Assembly (NCBI RefSeq): GCF_900110945.1 | Contig: NZ_FOFL01000002.1 | Coordinates: 496,001 to 560,000 of the forward strand | Length of the DNA stretch: 64,000 nt | Direction of reading: 5' to 3' | Origin: Devosia sp. YR412 | Lineage (GTDB): Bacteria; Pseudomonadota; Alphaproteobacteria; Rhizobiales; Devosiaceae | Shown: positions 35,401-44,868 of the stretch, piece by piece | How the letters are laid out: the number at the start of each line of letters is the position of its first letter | How positions within the stretch are numbered: position 1 is the first letter of the stretch | The notes under the pieces: model-generated | Databases searched by the model: none | The model's input: the letters and a program-made list of their open reading frames with translations, nothing else | Told to the model about the DNA's origin: nothing | Program-made: the position numbers and the translations under genes

Positions 35401-37560
35401 TCAATGCTTATCGCGCGCCTTCACCTTCCGCCGCGCCGCATGCAGCAGCGGTTCGGTATACCCGCTCGGCTGGTCCGCCCCATGCAGTGCCAGGTCCAGC
35501 GCCGCCTGAAATGCCACCGAGGCAAAATTCTCCGCCATCGGCCGATAGATCGGATCCCCGGCATTCTGCGCATCGACCACCGCGGCCATGCGCTCGAACA
35601 CCGCCGTCACTTCGTCGCGGCTCACCAGCCCATGCCGCAGCCAGTTCGCCACCGCCTGCGATGAAATCCGGCAAGTGGCACGATCTTCCATCAGCCCGAC
35701 ATTGTTGATGTCCGGCACCTTGGAACAGCCGACGCCCTGCTGCACCCAGCGCACCACATAGCCGAGAATTCCCTGCGCATTGTTTTCCAGCTCGCGCGTG
35801 ATCTCCTCGCGGCTCAGCGAGAATGGCGCCTGCACCGGCATGGAGAACAGATCGCTCAGCGGCGGTACATCCTGGTTATGCCGGCGTTGCTGCGCGGCAA
35901 ACACGTCGATCTGGTGATAATGCAAAGCATGCAGCGTGGCTGCCGTCGGCGATGGCACCCAGGCCGTATTGGCGCCTGCGTTCGGATGGCCCGACTTGGC
36001 CTCCATCATCGCCGCCATATCGTCCGGCCGCGCCCACATGCCCTTGCCGATCTGCGCCCGGCCAGAGAGGCCACAGGCCAGCCCGATCAGCACATTGCGG
36101 TCTTCATAAGAGCTGATCCAGCGCTCGGACTTTATCTCGTCCTTGCACAACACGGCGCCGGCTTCCATGGAAGTATGGATTTCGTCGCCGGTGCGATCGA
36201 GGAAGCCGGTGTTGATGAAGAAAACCCGCGCCCGCGCCTCATAGATCGCCGCCTTGAGATTGGCCGAGGTGCGGCGCTCCTCATCCATAATGCCGATCTT
36301 GATGGTGTTCGGCGCCAGACCCAGAAACTGTTCCACCGAGGCAAAGATCGCACAGGCGAAGGCGACCTCTTCCGGCCCATGCATCTTCGGCTTGACGATA
36401 TAGATGGCGCCCGTGGTGCTGTTGACCTTGTCGTGCATGGCGCAGAGCACGGTCAGCGCCGCATCCATCAGGCCCTCGCCGATCGGCTTGCCGTCAAACA
36501 GCACAGCATCCGTGGTCATCAGGTGGCCGACATTGCGCACCAGCAGCAGCGAGCGGCCCTTGAGGGTCAGCGGCTGGCCGTTGACGTCCTTGTAGGTCCG
36601 GTCCTCGTTGAGCTTGCGCGTAACGCTCTTGCCGCTTTTGTCGAACGTATCTTCCAGCGTGCCGTTCATCAGGCCCAGCCAGTTGCGATAGACGCCGACC
36701 TTGTCCTCGGCATCCACCGCCGCGACAGAATCCTCGCAATCCTGGATCGTCGTCAGCGCCGCCTCGACGATCACATCGCTTAAGCCTGCCGCATGCGTGC
36801 CGCCGATCACCGAGCCCGGCTCGATGACTAGGATGACATGCAGGCCATGGTGCTTGAGCACCAGTTGCCCGCTTTCCTGAGTGCCGCCATAGCCGACAAA
36901 GGCGCCCGGATCACGCAGCCCGGTGCGGCCCGCGGCGGTGTCTACCTGCAGATGCCGCGTTTCGCCATCCTTGACCACGTGATAACCGGTGACCTCGCGA
37001 TGGCTGCCCGTGGCCAGCGGAAAATTCTCGTCGAGAAACTGCGCCGCCCGCTCGACCACGGCTGCGGCGCGAGAGGTGTTGAAGCCCTTGCCCGGCGCCA
37101 GATCGCCGTCGCGCGAAATCACATCGGTGCCATAGAGCGCATCATAGAGGCTGCCCCAGCGCGCATTGGCGGCGTTCAGGGCGTAACGGGCATTGCTGAC
37201 CGGCACCACCAGCTGCGGCCCGCAGAGCGAGGTAATTTCCGGATCGAGCCCCGTGCTCTCGATGGTGAAATCGCCCGGCTCGGGCACGAGATAGCCGATC
37301 TCGCGCAGGAAGAATTCATAGCCCTGCGGATTGTTGGCGACGGGGCCATATTTGTGGTGCCACTCATCGATCTGGCTCTGCAGCGCGTCGCGCTTCTGCA
37401 AGAGCCGCGCATTGGTTGGGCCGTGTTCGGCCACCAGCGCGGCAAAGCCGGCCCAGAACTGCTCCGCCGTAACCGACAGCCCTGGGAGCGCTTCCCGTTC
37501 GACGAATTCGACCAGCAGTGGGTGAACTGAGAGGGCCGATTTCGTCAGGTAATCGCTCAT
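35401..37560 (-). CDS. glcB: Malate synthase G
   Basis: A 719-residue single-chain malate synthase, normal for the G isoform, which condenses glyoxylate with acetyl-CoA to malate. Catalytic regions include LTLKGRSLLLVRNVGHLMT, the GIMDEERRTSANLKAAI block, INTGFLDRTGDEIHTSMEAG, and near the C-terminus MEDRATCRISSQ. It lies 52 bases downstream of guanine deaminase on the same strand, so it is placed to remove glyoxylate released from ureidoglycolate in this cluster. Confidence 0.96.
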   Translation of the reverse strand: MSDYLTKSALSVHPLLVEFVEREALPGLSVTAEQFWAGFAALVAEHGPTNARLLQKRDALQSQIDEWHHKYGPVANNPQGYEFFLREIGYLVPEPGDFTIESTGLDPEITSLCGPQLVVPVSNARYALNAANARWGSLYDALYGTDVISRDGDLAPGKGFNTSRAAAVVERAAQFLDENFPLATGSHREVTGYHVVKDGETRHLQVDTAAGRTGLRDPGAFVGYGGTQESGQLVLKHHGLHVILVIEPGSVIGGTHAAGLSDVIVEAALTTIQDCEDSVAAVDAEDKVGVYRNWLGLMNGTLEDTFDKSGKSVTRKLNEDRTYKDVNGQPLTLKGRSLLLVRNVGHLMTTDAVLFDGKPIGEGLMDAALTVLCAMHDKVNSTTGAIYIVKPKMHGPEEVAFACAIFASVEQFLGLAPNTIKIGIMDEERRTSANLKAAIYEARARVFFINTGFLDRTGDEIHTSMEAGAVLCKDEIKSERWISSYEDRNVLIGLACGLSGRAQIGKGMWARPDDMAAMMEAKSGHPNAGANTAWVPSPTAATLHALHYHQIDVFAAQQRRHNQDVPPLSDLFSMPVQAPFSLSREEITRELENNAQGILGYVVRWVQQGVGCSKVPDINNVGLMEDRATCRISSQAVANWLRHGLVSRDEVTAVFERMAAVVDAQNAGDPIYRPMAENFASVAFQAALDLALHGADQPSGYTEPLLHAARRKVKARDKH

Positions 37561-37612
37561 AACTGCTTCCTTTTTGTGCGGACTGAACAGACTTAAGTCA
37601 TGCGCAGAACCG

Positions 37613-38914
37613 TCACAACCCGCCTAAAGTAGACTTCGCCCTTGCACCAGCGACATAGACTTCGGCCACCGAACGGTCGTCGCCCATGGTCTGCAGCAGG
37701 AACAATTCCTCGGCCAGGCTGTTCACCGTTGCCATGCGCAGGGCCATGGCCGGCGTCGCCGCAGCATTGAGCACGACAAGGTCCGCCGCATTGCCCGGCG
37801 CCACCGCGCCAATGGTCCCGTCGAGTGACAGCGACCGCGCATTGCCCAGCGTCGCCATGTAAAACGAGGCAAATGGATTGAGCCTTTGCCCCCGCAATTG
37901 AAGGATCTTGTAGCCCTCGTCCATGGTGCGCAGCATGGAATAGCTGGTTCCCCCGCCGATATCGGTAGCCAGCCCGATCCGCACGCCATGCTTGACCAAG
38001 CGCTCGCGATCGAACAGGCCGGACCCGAGGAACAGGTTGGACGTCGGGCAGAACACCGCCACCGATCCGGTTTCCGCCAGGACGCCCGTCTCGCGGTGGT
38101 TGAGATGGATGCAGTGACCCAGCAGCGTCTTGGGCCCAAGCAGCCCATAATTCTCATAGATGCCGGTATAGTCCGGCGCGTCCGGATAGAGCTCCATCGA
38201 GTAGCTGATCTCGGCGTCATTCTCGCTGAGATGGGTCTGAACATAGGCTTCCGGATGCTCGGCCACCAAAGCCTGCGCCGCTTCCAGCTGCCCCGGCGTC
38301 GAGGTGATGGCAAAGCGCGGCGAGATGGCATAGAGCCCGCGGCCGCGACCGTGCCACCGCGCAATCAGCTCTTTCGTATCGTCATAGCTCGACTGCGCCG
38401 TATCGCAGAGCGCGTCCGGCGCATTGCGATCCATCATCACCTTGCCGCCCAGCATCAGCATGTTGCGCTGTTCCGCCTCGGCGAAATAGGCATCGACGCT
38501 GCGCGGATGGCTCGAGCAATAGGCCACCGCCGTGGTGGTCCCATTGCGGATCAGCTCGTCATAGAAGGCCGATGCCACCGATCCGGCATGGCCCTGCTGG
38601 CTGAACTTCTGCTCTTCCACAAAGGTATAGGTATTGAGCCATTCCAGCAGCGAGCCGGCATAGGAGGCGATCATTTGGCTCTGCACATAATGCAGATGCA
38701 TGTCGATGAAACCCGGCAGGATCAGATGCGGCCGGTGGTCGATATAGTCCGCCCCGAGAGGCGCAATCGCCGACCAGGGCTCAACGGCAATGATCTTGCC
38801 ATCGAGGATCACCACGCCGCCATCTTCGTAGTAGCGATAGCTGGCGACGTCGTCGATCGCCTGCGGTTCGCTGACGAATGTCAGCACCCGACCGCGCAAA
38901 ATAGTCTGGCTCAT
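37613..38914 (-). CDS. guaD: Guanine deaminase (amidohydrolase family)
   Basis: A 433-residue enzyme converting guanine to xanthine and ammonia. Metal and active-site motifs are GFIDMHLHYVQSQ, the VQTHLSENDAEI block, LGHCIHLNHRE, and LATDIGGGTSYSMLRTM. The start at 38914 overlaps the puuD stop by 4 bases. The N-terminal extension possible upstream is not needed. Product xanthine goes to XdhAB encoded upstream. Confidence 0.93.
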   Translation of the reverse strand: MSQTILRGRVLTFVSEPQAIDDVASYRYYEDGGVVILDGKIIAVEPWSAIAPLGADYIDHRPHLILPGFIDMHLHYVQSQMIASYAGSLLEWLNTYTFVEEQKFSQQGHAGSVASAFYDELIRNGTTTAVAYCSSHPRSVDAYFAEAEQRNMLMLGGKVMMDRNAPDALCDTAQSSYDDTKELIARWHGRGRGLYAISPRFAITSTPGQLEAAQALVAEHPEAYVQTHLSENDAEISYSMELYPDAPDYTGIYENYGLLGPKTLLGHCIHLNHRETGVLAETGSVAVFCPTSNLFLGSGLFDRERLVKHGVRIGLATDIGGGTSYSMLRTMDEGYKILQLRGQRLNPFASFYMATLGNARSLSLDGTIGAVAPGNAADLVVLNAAATPAMALRMATVNSLAEELFLLQTMGDDRSVAEVYVAGARAKSTLGGL

Positions 38915-40137
38915 TGTCCCGAACCCTCGCGGAACCATTCGACCAGCAGCGCACGCTCCTCGCTGGTCATTTCGCTGACATTGCCCGGCGGCATGGCATG
39001 GGCATAGCCGGCCTGCATGGCAATATCCTTGGCGTGGTTGGCGATGGCGATGTCATTGTCGAGGATGACATTCTTGGGCGGCTCGAAAATACCCGGCCAG
39101 GCCGGCTCGGCCGTATGGCACATGGCGCAGCGGGTCTGCACCGCTAGGCTGGCGGCAGGAAAGTGTGCTGCAGCGAGAAAGCTCTCGGCCGCCCGAGACG
39201 CCACCGCCTCTCCCGCCGAGCCGGCGAGCTTGGGGCCCGATGACAGCCAGGCGATGATGATGAACAGCACCACCGCGGCCAGCCAGGTCCAGTGCGGATT
39301 GCCCTTGCGCGCGTGACGGGTGTTGAAATAGTGCCGGATCACCACGCCGACGAGAAAGATCAGCGAGGCGATGATCCAGTTCCACTGCGTGGCGAAAGCC
39401 AGCGGATAGTGGCTGCTCAGCATGAAAAAGATCACCGGCAGCGTCAGGTAGTTGTTATGCAGGCTGCGCTGCTTGGCGATCTTGCCATATTTGGCATCCG
39501 GCACCTTGCCGGCCTTGAGGTCGGCGACGACGATCTTCTGGTTGGGGATGATGATCATCGCCACATTGGCCGCCATGATGGTCGCGGTAAACGCGCCCAT
39601 ATGCAGCATGGCCGCCCGGCCGGTGAACAGCTGCGTATAGCCCCAGCTCATCGCCACGAGGATCGCAAACAGCACCAGCATCAGCCCGGTCGTCGAATTG
39701 CCGATCGGTGACTTGCAGAGGCTGTCATAGACCACCCAGCCCAGCACAATGGAGCCGATGGAGAGCAGGATGCCCTGCCATTGCACCAGATCGAGCACAT
39801 TGCGGTCGATCAGATAGATATCCGCGCCGACGTAGTAGATCAGCGCCAGCAGCATGAAGCCGCTTAGCCAGGTCCAATAGCTTTCCCATTTGAACCAAGT
39901 CAGGTGCTCGGGCAAAAACTTCGGCGCCACCAGGTATTTCTGGATGTGATAGAAACCGCCGCCATGCACCTGCCACTCTTCGCCATGCGCCAGCGGCGGC
40001 AGGCTCGGCGTCTTGCGCAGGCCAAGGTCGAGCGCGATGAAGTAAAACGACGAGCCGATCCAGGCAATAGCCGTGATGACATGCAGCCAGCGCACCGCAA
40101 ACATCAGCCATTCATAGGCAATCGCATAATCGGGCAT
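38911..40137 (-). CDS. puuD: Membrane urate hydroxylase with C-terminal cytochrome c domain
   Basis: A 408-residue protein matching PuuD. About eight membrane helices occupy residues 10-310, with histidines in WLHVITAIAWIG and GGGFYHIQKY typical of the family. A cytochrome c domain follows, with haem motif CAMCH at 337-341 and a likely axial methionine in HAMPPGN. PuuD oxidises urate to 5-hydroxyisourate and passes electrons to the respiratory chain, so no hydrogen peroxide is made. It heads the puuD-guaD-glcB segment, just past a terminator. Confidence 0.93.
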   Translation of the reverse strand: MPDYAIAYEWLMFAVRWLHVITAIAWIGSSFYFIALDLGLRKTPSLPPLAHGEEWQVHGGGFYHIQKYLVAPKFLPEHLTWFKWESYWTWLSGFMLLALIYYVGADIYLIDRNVLDLVQWQGILLSIGSIVLGWVVYDSLCKSPIGNSTTGLMLVLFAILVAMSWGYTQLFTGRAAMLHMGAFTATIMAANVAMIIIPNQKIVVADLKAGKVPDAKYGKIAKQRSLHNNYLTLPVIFFMLSSHYPLAFATQWNWIIASLIFLVGVVIRHYFNTRHARKGNPHWTWLAAVVLFIIIAWLSSGPKLAGSAGEAVASRAAESFLAAAHFPAASLAVQTRCAMCHTAEPAWPGIFEPPKNVILDNDIAIANHAKDIAMQAGYAHAMPPGNVSEMTSEERALLVEWFREGSGQ

Positions 40138-40156
40138 CGTCTTCTCCTGCAGTCAA

Positions 40157-40184
40157 GAAAAAGGGGCGGGCCGAAACCCGCCCC
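40157..40184 (-). terminator. Rho-independent terminator after the BMP-family gene
   Basis: On the minus strand an 8-bp stem GGGGCGGG/CCCGCCCC with a 6-base loop is followed by five T. It lies 21 bases past the stop of the nucleoside-binding protein gene and 19 bases before puuD. It divides the long minus-strand purine cluster into two transcripts, or allows partial read-through. Confidence 0.88.
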
Positions 40185-40205
40185 CTCGATTGAAGTCAGT
40201 CCAGC

Positions 40206-41294
40206 TTATGCCGGCGGGTTCACGCCTTCGACATACCAGTCCATGCTCAGCAGCTCGCCATCGGTCAGGGTCACGCCGGCAGCGACGCGCTCGGCGCCGG
40301 TGTGGTCGTTGATCGGGCCGGTGAAGATGTTGAACGAGCCATCGATCTGGCCGGCCTTGACGGCTTCGGCAGCAGCGACGACGTCGGCCGGGATCGAGGC
40401 GTTATACGGCCCGATCTGCACTTCGCCTTCCTTGAGGCCAGGCCAACGGTCGGCCGAAGCCCAAGTGCCGGCGATCACGGCTTCTGCAGACTCGACATAG
40501 GTCGGGCCCCAGTTGTCGATGATCGAGGTCAGCTGTGCCTTGGGGGCGAAAGCCACCATGTCGGCACCCTGGCCGAAGCCGCCGACAATGCCGCGCTCTT
40601 CGGCAACCTGCAGCGCAGCCGGACCGTCGGTATGCTGGGCAATGATGTCGATGCCCTGGTCGATCATGGCGCGGGCGGCATCGGCTTCCTTGGCCGGGTC
40701 GTTCCAGGTCGAGATATAGACCGGGGTGATTTCGAAGGCCGGGTTGACCTTGCGGGCGGCCAGCACGAAGGAGTTGATGCCGAGCACGACTTCCGGGATC
40801 GGGAAGGAGCCGATGTAGCCAGCCTTGCCGGTCTTCGACAGGTGACCGGCAATGGTGCCGCAGACGGCACGGCCTTCATGGAAGCGCGCATTATAGGTCG
40901 CGACATTGTCGCTGCGCTGGTAGCCGGTGGCATGCTCGAACTTGACGTCCGGGAACTGCTCGGCAACCTTGATGACATAGTCGCCATAGCCGAAGCTGGT
41001 GGCAAAGATCAGCTTGTGGCCGGATTGGGCCAGTTCGCGCAACACGCGCTCGCAATCGGGGCCTTCCGGCACGTTCTCGACAATGGTCGGCTCGGCGACC
41101 GCATCGCCCAGCGCTTCCTTCATGAACTTGGCGCCCTGCGCATGGCCGAAATTCCAGCCATTGTCATTGACGGTGCCGATCAGCATGAAGCCGACCTTGA
41201 GCGGCTCGGCCTGGGCAAAGGCCTTGCCACCAAGCAGCGGCAGGGCCGCGGCGGCAGCGCCGACCTTGAGGACATTACGACGAGTAAGGGTCAT
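40206..41294 (-). CDS. BMP family nucleoside/purine ABC substrate-binding protein
   Basis: A 362-residue periplasmic binding protein of the BMP (Bmp/PnrA/Med) family. A Tat-like signal is seen (TRRNVLKVGAAAAALPLLGG). Family blocks include GTVNDNGWNFGHAQGAKF and GSFPIPEVVLGINSFVLAARKVNP. Family members bind purine nucleosides or bases. It is the last gene of the BMP importer operon, and the terminator beyond it fits the usual high, separately tuned expression of a binding protein. Confidence 0.93.
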   Translation of the reverse strand: MTLTRRNVLKVGAAAAALPLLGGKAFAQAEPLKVGFMLIGTVNDNGWNFGHAQGAKFMKEALGDAVAEPTIVENVPEGPDCERVLRELAQSGHKLIFATSFGYGDYVIKVAEQFPDVKFEHATGYQRSDNVATYNARFHEGRAVCGTIAGHLSKTGKAGYIGSFPIPEVVLGINSFVLAARKVNPAFEITPVYISTWNDPAKEADAARAMIDQGIDIIAQHTDGPAALQVAEERGIVGGFGQGADMVAFAPKAQLTSIIDNWGPTYVESAEAVIAGTWASADRWPGLKEGEVQIGPYNASIPADVVAAAEAVKAGQIDGSFNIFTGPINDHTGAERVAAGVTLTDGELLSMDWYVEGVNPPA

Positions 41295-41348
41295 TGCGTT
41301 TCTCCTGGATGACTTTTCGTTGTGATCGAGAGGGTCATTGGTGCCCTC

Positions 41349-42278
41349 TCAATTGGCGGGCAAAAACGGCTTGCCGAGGCAGGCCGGTGCATTGGTTGAG
41401 GCGTCGCGCCGGATCGAAATCAACACCAGCACCACGACGGTGGCAAGATAGGGCAAGGCGGCCCAGAGCTCTGATGGAATGGCCGACAGCGGTCCGCCGC
41501 CAGCCTTGGCATAGAGCTCCATGGTGACCACGAGGCCGAAGAGATAAGCGCCAGCCAGCAACCGGAACGGCTTCCAGCTGGCGAACACCACCAGCGCCAC
41601 GGCGATCCAGCCGCGGCCGGCCGTCATCCGCTCGGCCCATTGCGGCGTCAGCAGCAGCGGGAAACAGGCCCCGGCAATGCCGGCCATGGCACCGCCGAAC
41701 ATCACGGCGAGATAGCGCACGCCGATTACAGAATAGCCGATCGAATGGGCCGACAGGTCATTCTCGCCCACCGCGCGCAGGATCAGTCCAGCGCGGGTGC
41801 GCTTGAGGAAGAACCACACCGCAACGACCATGATCAGCGCAAAATACACCAGCGCCGAATAGCCGAACAGCACGCGCCACATTGGATGTGTCGCGATCTC
41901 GGCCGGGAACAGCGGCCCCAGCAGCGTCACCGGCCGCGCCGAATACCCCTGCCCGGCCAAGGCTGAAAAGCCGGTGCCGAAAATCGTCAGCGCCAAGCCG
42001 GTGGCGGTCTGGTTGGCCGAAAGGCTCAGCGTCAGAAAGCCGAAGATCAGCGAGGTGGCGACACCGGCAGCAGCAGCCAGCAGGATCGCCAGATAGTGGT
42101 TGCCGGTGACAAAGACGATGACAAAGGCGGTGATCGCCCCGACCAGCATCATGCCCTCGACGCCGAGGTTCAGCACGCCGGATTTTTCGACGATCAACTC
42201 GCCCAAAGCGGCGATCAGGATCGGCGTCGAAGCGCCGACCACGGTGACGATGATGGCGACCAGAAGTTCGGGCGTCAT
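41349..42278 (-). CDS. Nucleoside ABC transporter permease, second subunit (YufQ type)
   Basis: A 309-residue permease with about nine membrane helices. The segment ALGELIVEKSGVLNLGVEGMMLVGA near the N-terminus is characteristic of the second permease in BMP-type importers. ATGA overlap with the preceding permease gene indicates coupled translation. It should pair with that subunit to form the purine nucleoside channel. Confidence 0.92.
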   Translation of the reverse strand: MTPELLVAIIVTVVGASTPILIAALGELIVEKSGVLNLGVEGMMLVGAITAFVIVFVTGNHYLAILLAAAAGVATSLIFGFLTLSLSANQTATGLALTIFGTGFSALAGQGYSARPVTLLGPLFPAEIATHPMWRVLFGYSALVYFALIMVVAVWFFLKRTRAGLILRAVGENDLSAHSIGYSVIGVRYLAVMFGGAMAGIAGACFPLLLTPQWAERMTAGRGWIAVALVVFASWKPFRLLAGAYLFGLVVTMELYAKAGGGPLSAIPSELWAALPYLATVVVLVLISIRRDASTNAPACLGKPFLPAN

Positions 42279-43357
42279 GCGCGTGCCTCCACGACCGGAA
42301 CCACCCGTTTGATGCGGTAGCGGATCAAAATGTCCCCGGCGAGCAGGAAGAACAGCATCATCGCCTGGAACACGCCCGTGGCCGAACTCGACAGGCCAAT
42401 GGTCGTTTGCGCCACCTCGCCACCGACAAAAGTAATGGCCATCACAATGCCGGCAAAGATCACGCCCAGCGGATTAAGCCGTCCGAGGAAGGCGACGATG
42501 ATGGCGGTGAAACCGTAATTGGTCGGAAAGCCCGGCACCATGCGCTGGAACGGCCCGGCAACTTCCAGCATGCCCGCCATGCCGGCGAGACCGCCCGAAA
42601 CCAGCATGGCTAGCCAGATCGTCTTGTTCTCAGAAAATCCGCCATAACGCGCAGCATGCGGCGCCGCGCCAACCACCTTCATCTGGTAGCCGAATACCGA
42701 GCGCGACATGACGAACCAGGCAATCAGCGCCACGATAATGGCGATCGGCACGCCGGCATGAACGATTGTGGTGGGGATGATATTGGGCAGCAGTGCATCG
42801 GCGGCAAAGCGCCTTGTCTGCGGAAAGCCCATGCCCATCGGGTCCTTCCACGGCGCGCGCACCAGATAATAGATCAACTGCACCGAGGCATAGGTCAGCA
42901 TCAGCGAGGTCAGGATTTCATTGACGTTGAGCCGCGTCTTGAGCAGCGCCGGAATGGCGGCATAGGCCGCGCCACCCAGCATGCCGGCAACAAACATCAG
43001 CGGCAGGATCCACCAGCCGGTCATCGTATAGGTCGCCAGTGCCACGCCGGTGGCCGCCAGCCCACCCATTACATATTGCCCCTCGGCGCCGATGTTCCAG
43101 ACATTGGCGCGATAGGCGATGGAGAGGCCGACGCCGATGATGATCAGCGGCGCGGCCTTGACCCCGAGGTCCTGCCATTTGAACGAATTGGTCAGCGGCG
43201 TCAGGAAGATTTCCCGCACCGCGCCGATGCCATCATAGCCGATCGCCGAAAAGATCACCGCGCCCACCACCATGGTCAGCACCACGGCCGCCACTGGCGT
43301 CAGATATGTCATCAGCTTCGATGGCTCGCGCCGTTTCTCAAGCCGGAATTGCATCAT
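42275..43357 (-). CDS. Nucleoside ABC transporter permease, first subunit (YufP type)
   Basis: A 360-residue permease. Characteristic segments are LGVKAAPLIIIGVGLSIAYRANVWNIGAEG and GINVNEILTSLML-like LNVNEILTSLMLTYASVQL. About ten helices are apparent. Two ATG codons in a row occur at 43357 and 43354; GGAGG is 3 or 6 bases upstream, so the second may be used. The start lies 20 bases inside the ATPase gene. Confidence 0.92.
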   Translation of the reverse strand: MMQFRLEKRREPSKLMTYLTPVAAVVLTMVVGAVIFSAIGYDGIGAVREIFLTPLTNSFKWQDLGVKAAPLIIIGVGLSIAYRANVWNIGAEGQYVMGGLAATGVALATYTMTGWWILPLMFVAGMLGGAAYAAIPALLKTRLNVNEILTSLMLTYASVQLIYYLVRAPWKDPMGMGFPQTRRFAADALLPNIIPTTIVHAGVPIAIIVALIAWFVMSRSVFGYQMKVVGAAPHAARYGGFSENKTIWLAMLVSGGLAGMAGMLEVAGPFQRMVPGFPTNYGFTAIIVAFLGRLNPLGVIFAGIVMAITFVGGEVAQTTIGLSSSATGVFQAMMLFFLLAGDILIRYRIKRVVPVVEARA

Positions 43358-44867
43358 GCGCCTCCGCTCCGTGTACGCCGCCCATCAGCAGGCCAATTTC
43401 CTCGATCGTCACATCGCCCACCGGCCGCGCCTGCGAGAGATGCCCCATATTGATCACCGCCAGCGTGTCGCACAGCGCGCGCAGCTCATCTAGATCCTGG
43501 CTGATCACCACAATGGCCGAACCGGCGGCCGCCAGATCGACCAGCGCCTGGTGGATCGCCGCGGCCGCGCCCGCATCGACGCCCCATGTCGGCTGGCTGA
43601 CCACCAGCACGCTTGGCTTCTGCAGGATTTCCCGGCCCATGATGTATTTCTGCAGGTTCCCGCCTGACAGCGACCCGGCGGTCGAAGCCGGCCCCAGCGC
43701 CTTGACGGCGAAGTCGGCGATCACCTTGCCGGTATAGGTCTTTGCCGCGCCCGAATTGATCAGGCCCATCATCACCATGCCGAGCCGGTCGCGGGCGGTC
43801 AGGATCGAATTGTCGCTCAGCGTGAAATCGCCCACCGCCGCATGGCCATTGCGCTCTTCCGGCACGGCACACAGCCCGCGCTTGCGCCGCCCGGTCGTAT
43901 CCAGCAACCCGATGCCATAGCCATCGATGGTAATGGCATCCTTGTCGTCGCTGCGGATTTCGCCGGACAGCGCATCGAGCAAGGCATTCTGCCCATTGCC
44001 CGCCACCCCGGCGATGCCGAAGATTTCGCCCGCCTTGACGGTAAAGCTCACATCATCGACCGGCACATCGAAATGCCCGGCCTTTTCGGTCTTGAGCCGC
44101 GACACCACCAGCTTTGGCTTGCCCAGTGCCCTGCCCTCGGCCCGCACGATATCTTTCAGGCCCGCGCCGATCATCTTCTCGGCCATCGAGCGGGAAGTCT
44201 CCTGCTTGGGGTCGCAGGTATCGACCAGCTTGCCGCCGCGCAGGATCGTCGCTGTGTCGCACAGCGCCTTGATCTCATGCAGCTTGTGAGAAATGTAGAG
44301 AATGGAACAGCCCTGTGCCGCCAGCTTGCGCAGCACCTCGAACAGCTGTTCGACTTCCTGCGGCGTCAGCACCGAGGTTGGCTCGTCCATGATGAGAAGC
44401 TTGGGGTCGAGCAGCAGCGCCCGCACGATTTCGATGCGCTGGCGCTCGCCCACCGACAGCGTCGCCACCGTGCGATGCGGATCGAGCAGCAGCCCATATT
44501 GCGTCATCACCGCGCGAATGCGGGCTTCGAGCTCGCGCGAGGGGATTTTCGCATCCATGCCCAGCGCGATGTTTTCCAGCACGGTCAGCGCTTCGAACAG
44601 CGAAAAATGCTGGAACACCATGCCGACGCCGAGCTTGCGGGCGGCCTTGGGATTGGCAACCGTCACCACTTCGCCATCCCAGGCAATGCTGCCGGCGTCC
44701 GGTTGCATGATGCCATAGATCATCTTGACCAGGGTGGATTTGCCGGCGCCGTTTTCGCCGAGAAGCGCGTGAATTTCGCCCGGCTTCACCGAAAAAGAAA
44801 CATTGTCGTTGGCGAGGACGCCCGGGAAAGCCTTGGTGATACCGGTCAATTCGAGCCGATGCGGCAT
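43338..44867 (-). CDS. Nucleoside ABC transporter ATP-binding protein (duplicated)
   Basis: A 509-residue tandem ATPase. Domain 1 has Walker A GENGAGKS (37-44), signature LSVGERQRIEI and LLIMDEPTSVL. Domain 2 has a degenerate Walker A (GVAGNGQNALLDAL, no GKS/T) and SQPTWGVDAG in place of the usual Walker B/D-loop, as is common in RbsA/BMP-type ATPases. So only the first site is expected to be a standard P-loop. The ATG at 44867 follows the xdhC stop directly; a TTG 4 codons earlier is possible. Confidence 0.92.
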   Translation of the reverse strand: MPHRLELTGITKAFPGVLANDNVSFSVKPGEIHALLGENGAGKSTLVKMIYGIMQPDAGSIAWDGEVVTVANPKAARKLGVGMVFQHFSLFEALTVLENIALGMDAKIPSRELEARIRAVMTQYGLLLDPHRTVATLSVGERQRIEIVRALLLDPKLLIMDEPTSVLTPQEVEQLFEVLRKLAAQGCSILYISHKLHEIKALCDTATILRGGKLVDTCDPKQETSRSMAEKMIGAGLKDIVRAEGRALGKPKLVVSRLKTEKAGHFDVPVDDVSFTVKAGEIFGIAGVAGNGQNALLDALSGEIRSDDKDAITIDGYGIGLLDTTGRRKRGLCAVPEERNGHAAVGDFTLSDNSILTARDRLGMVMMGLINSGAAKTYTGKVIADFAVKALGPASTAGSLSGGNLQKYIMGREILQKPSVLVVSQPTWGVDAGAAAAIHQALVDLAAAGSAIVVISQDLDELRALCDTLAVINMGHLSQARPVGDVTIEEIGLLMGGVHGAEAHDAIPA

Positions 44868-44868
44868 A

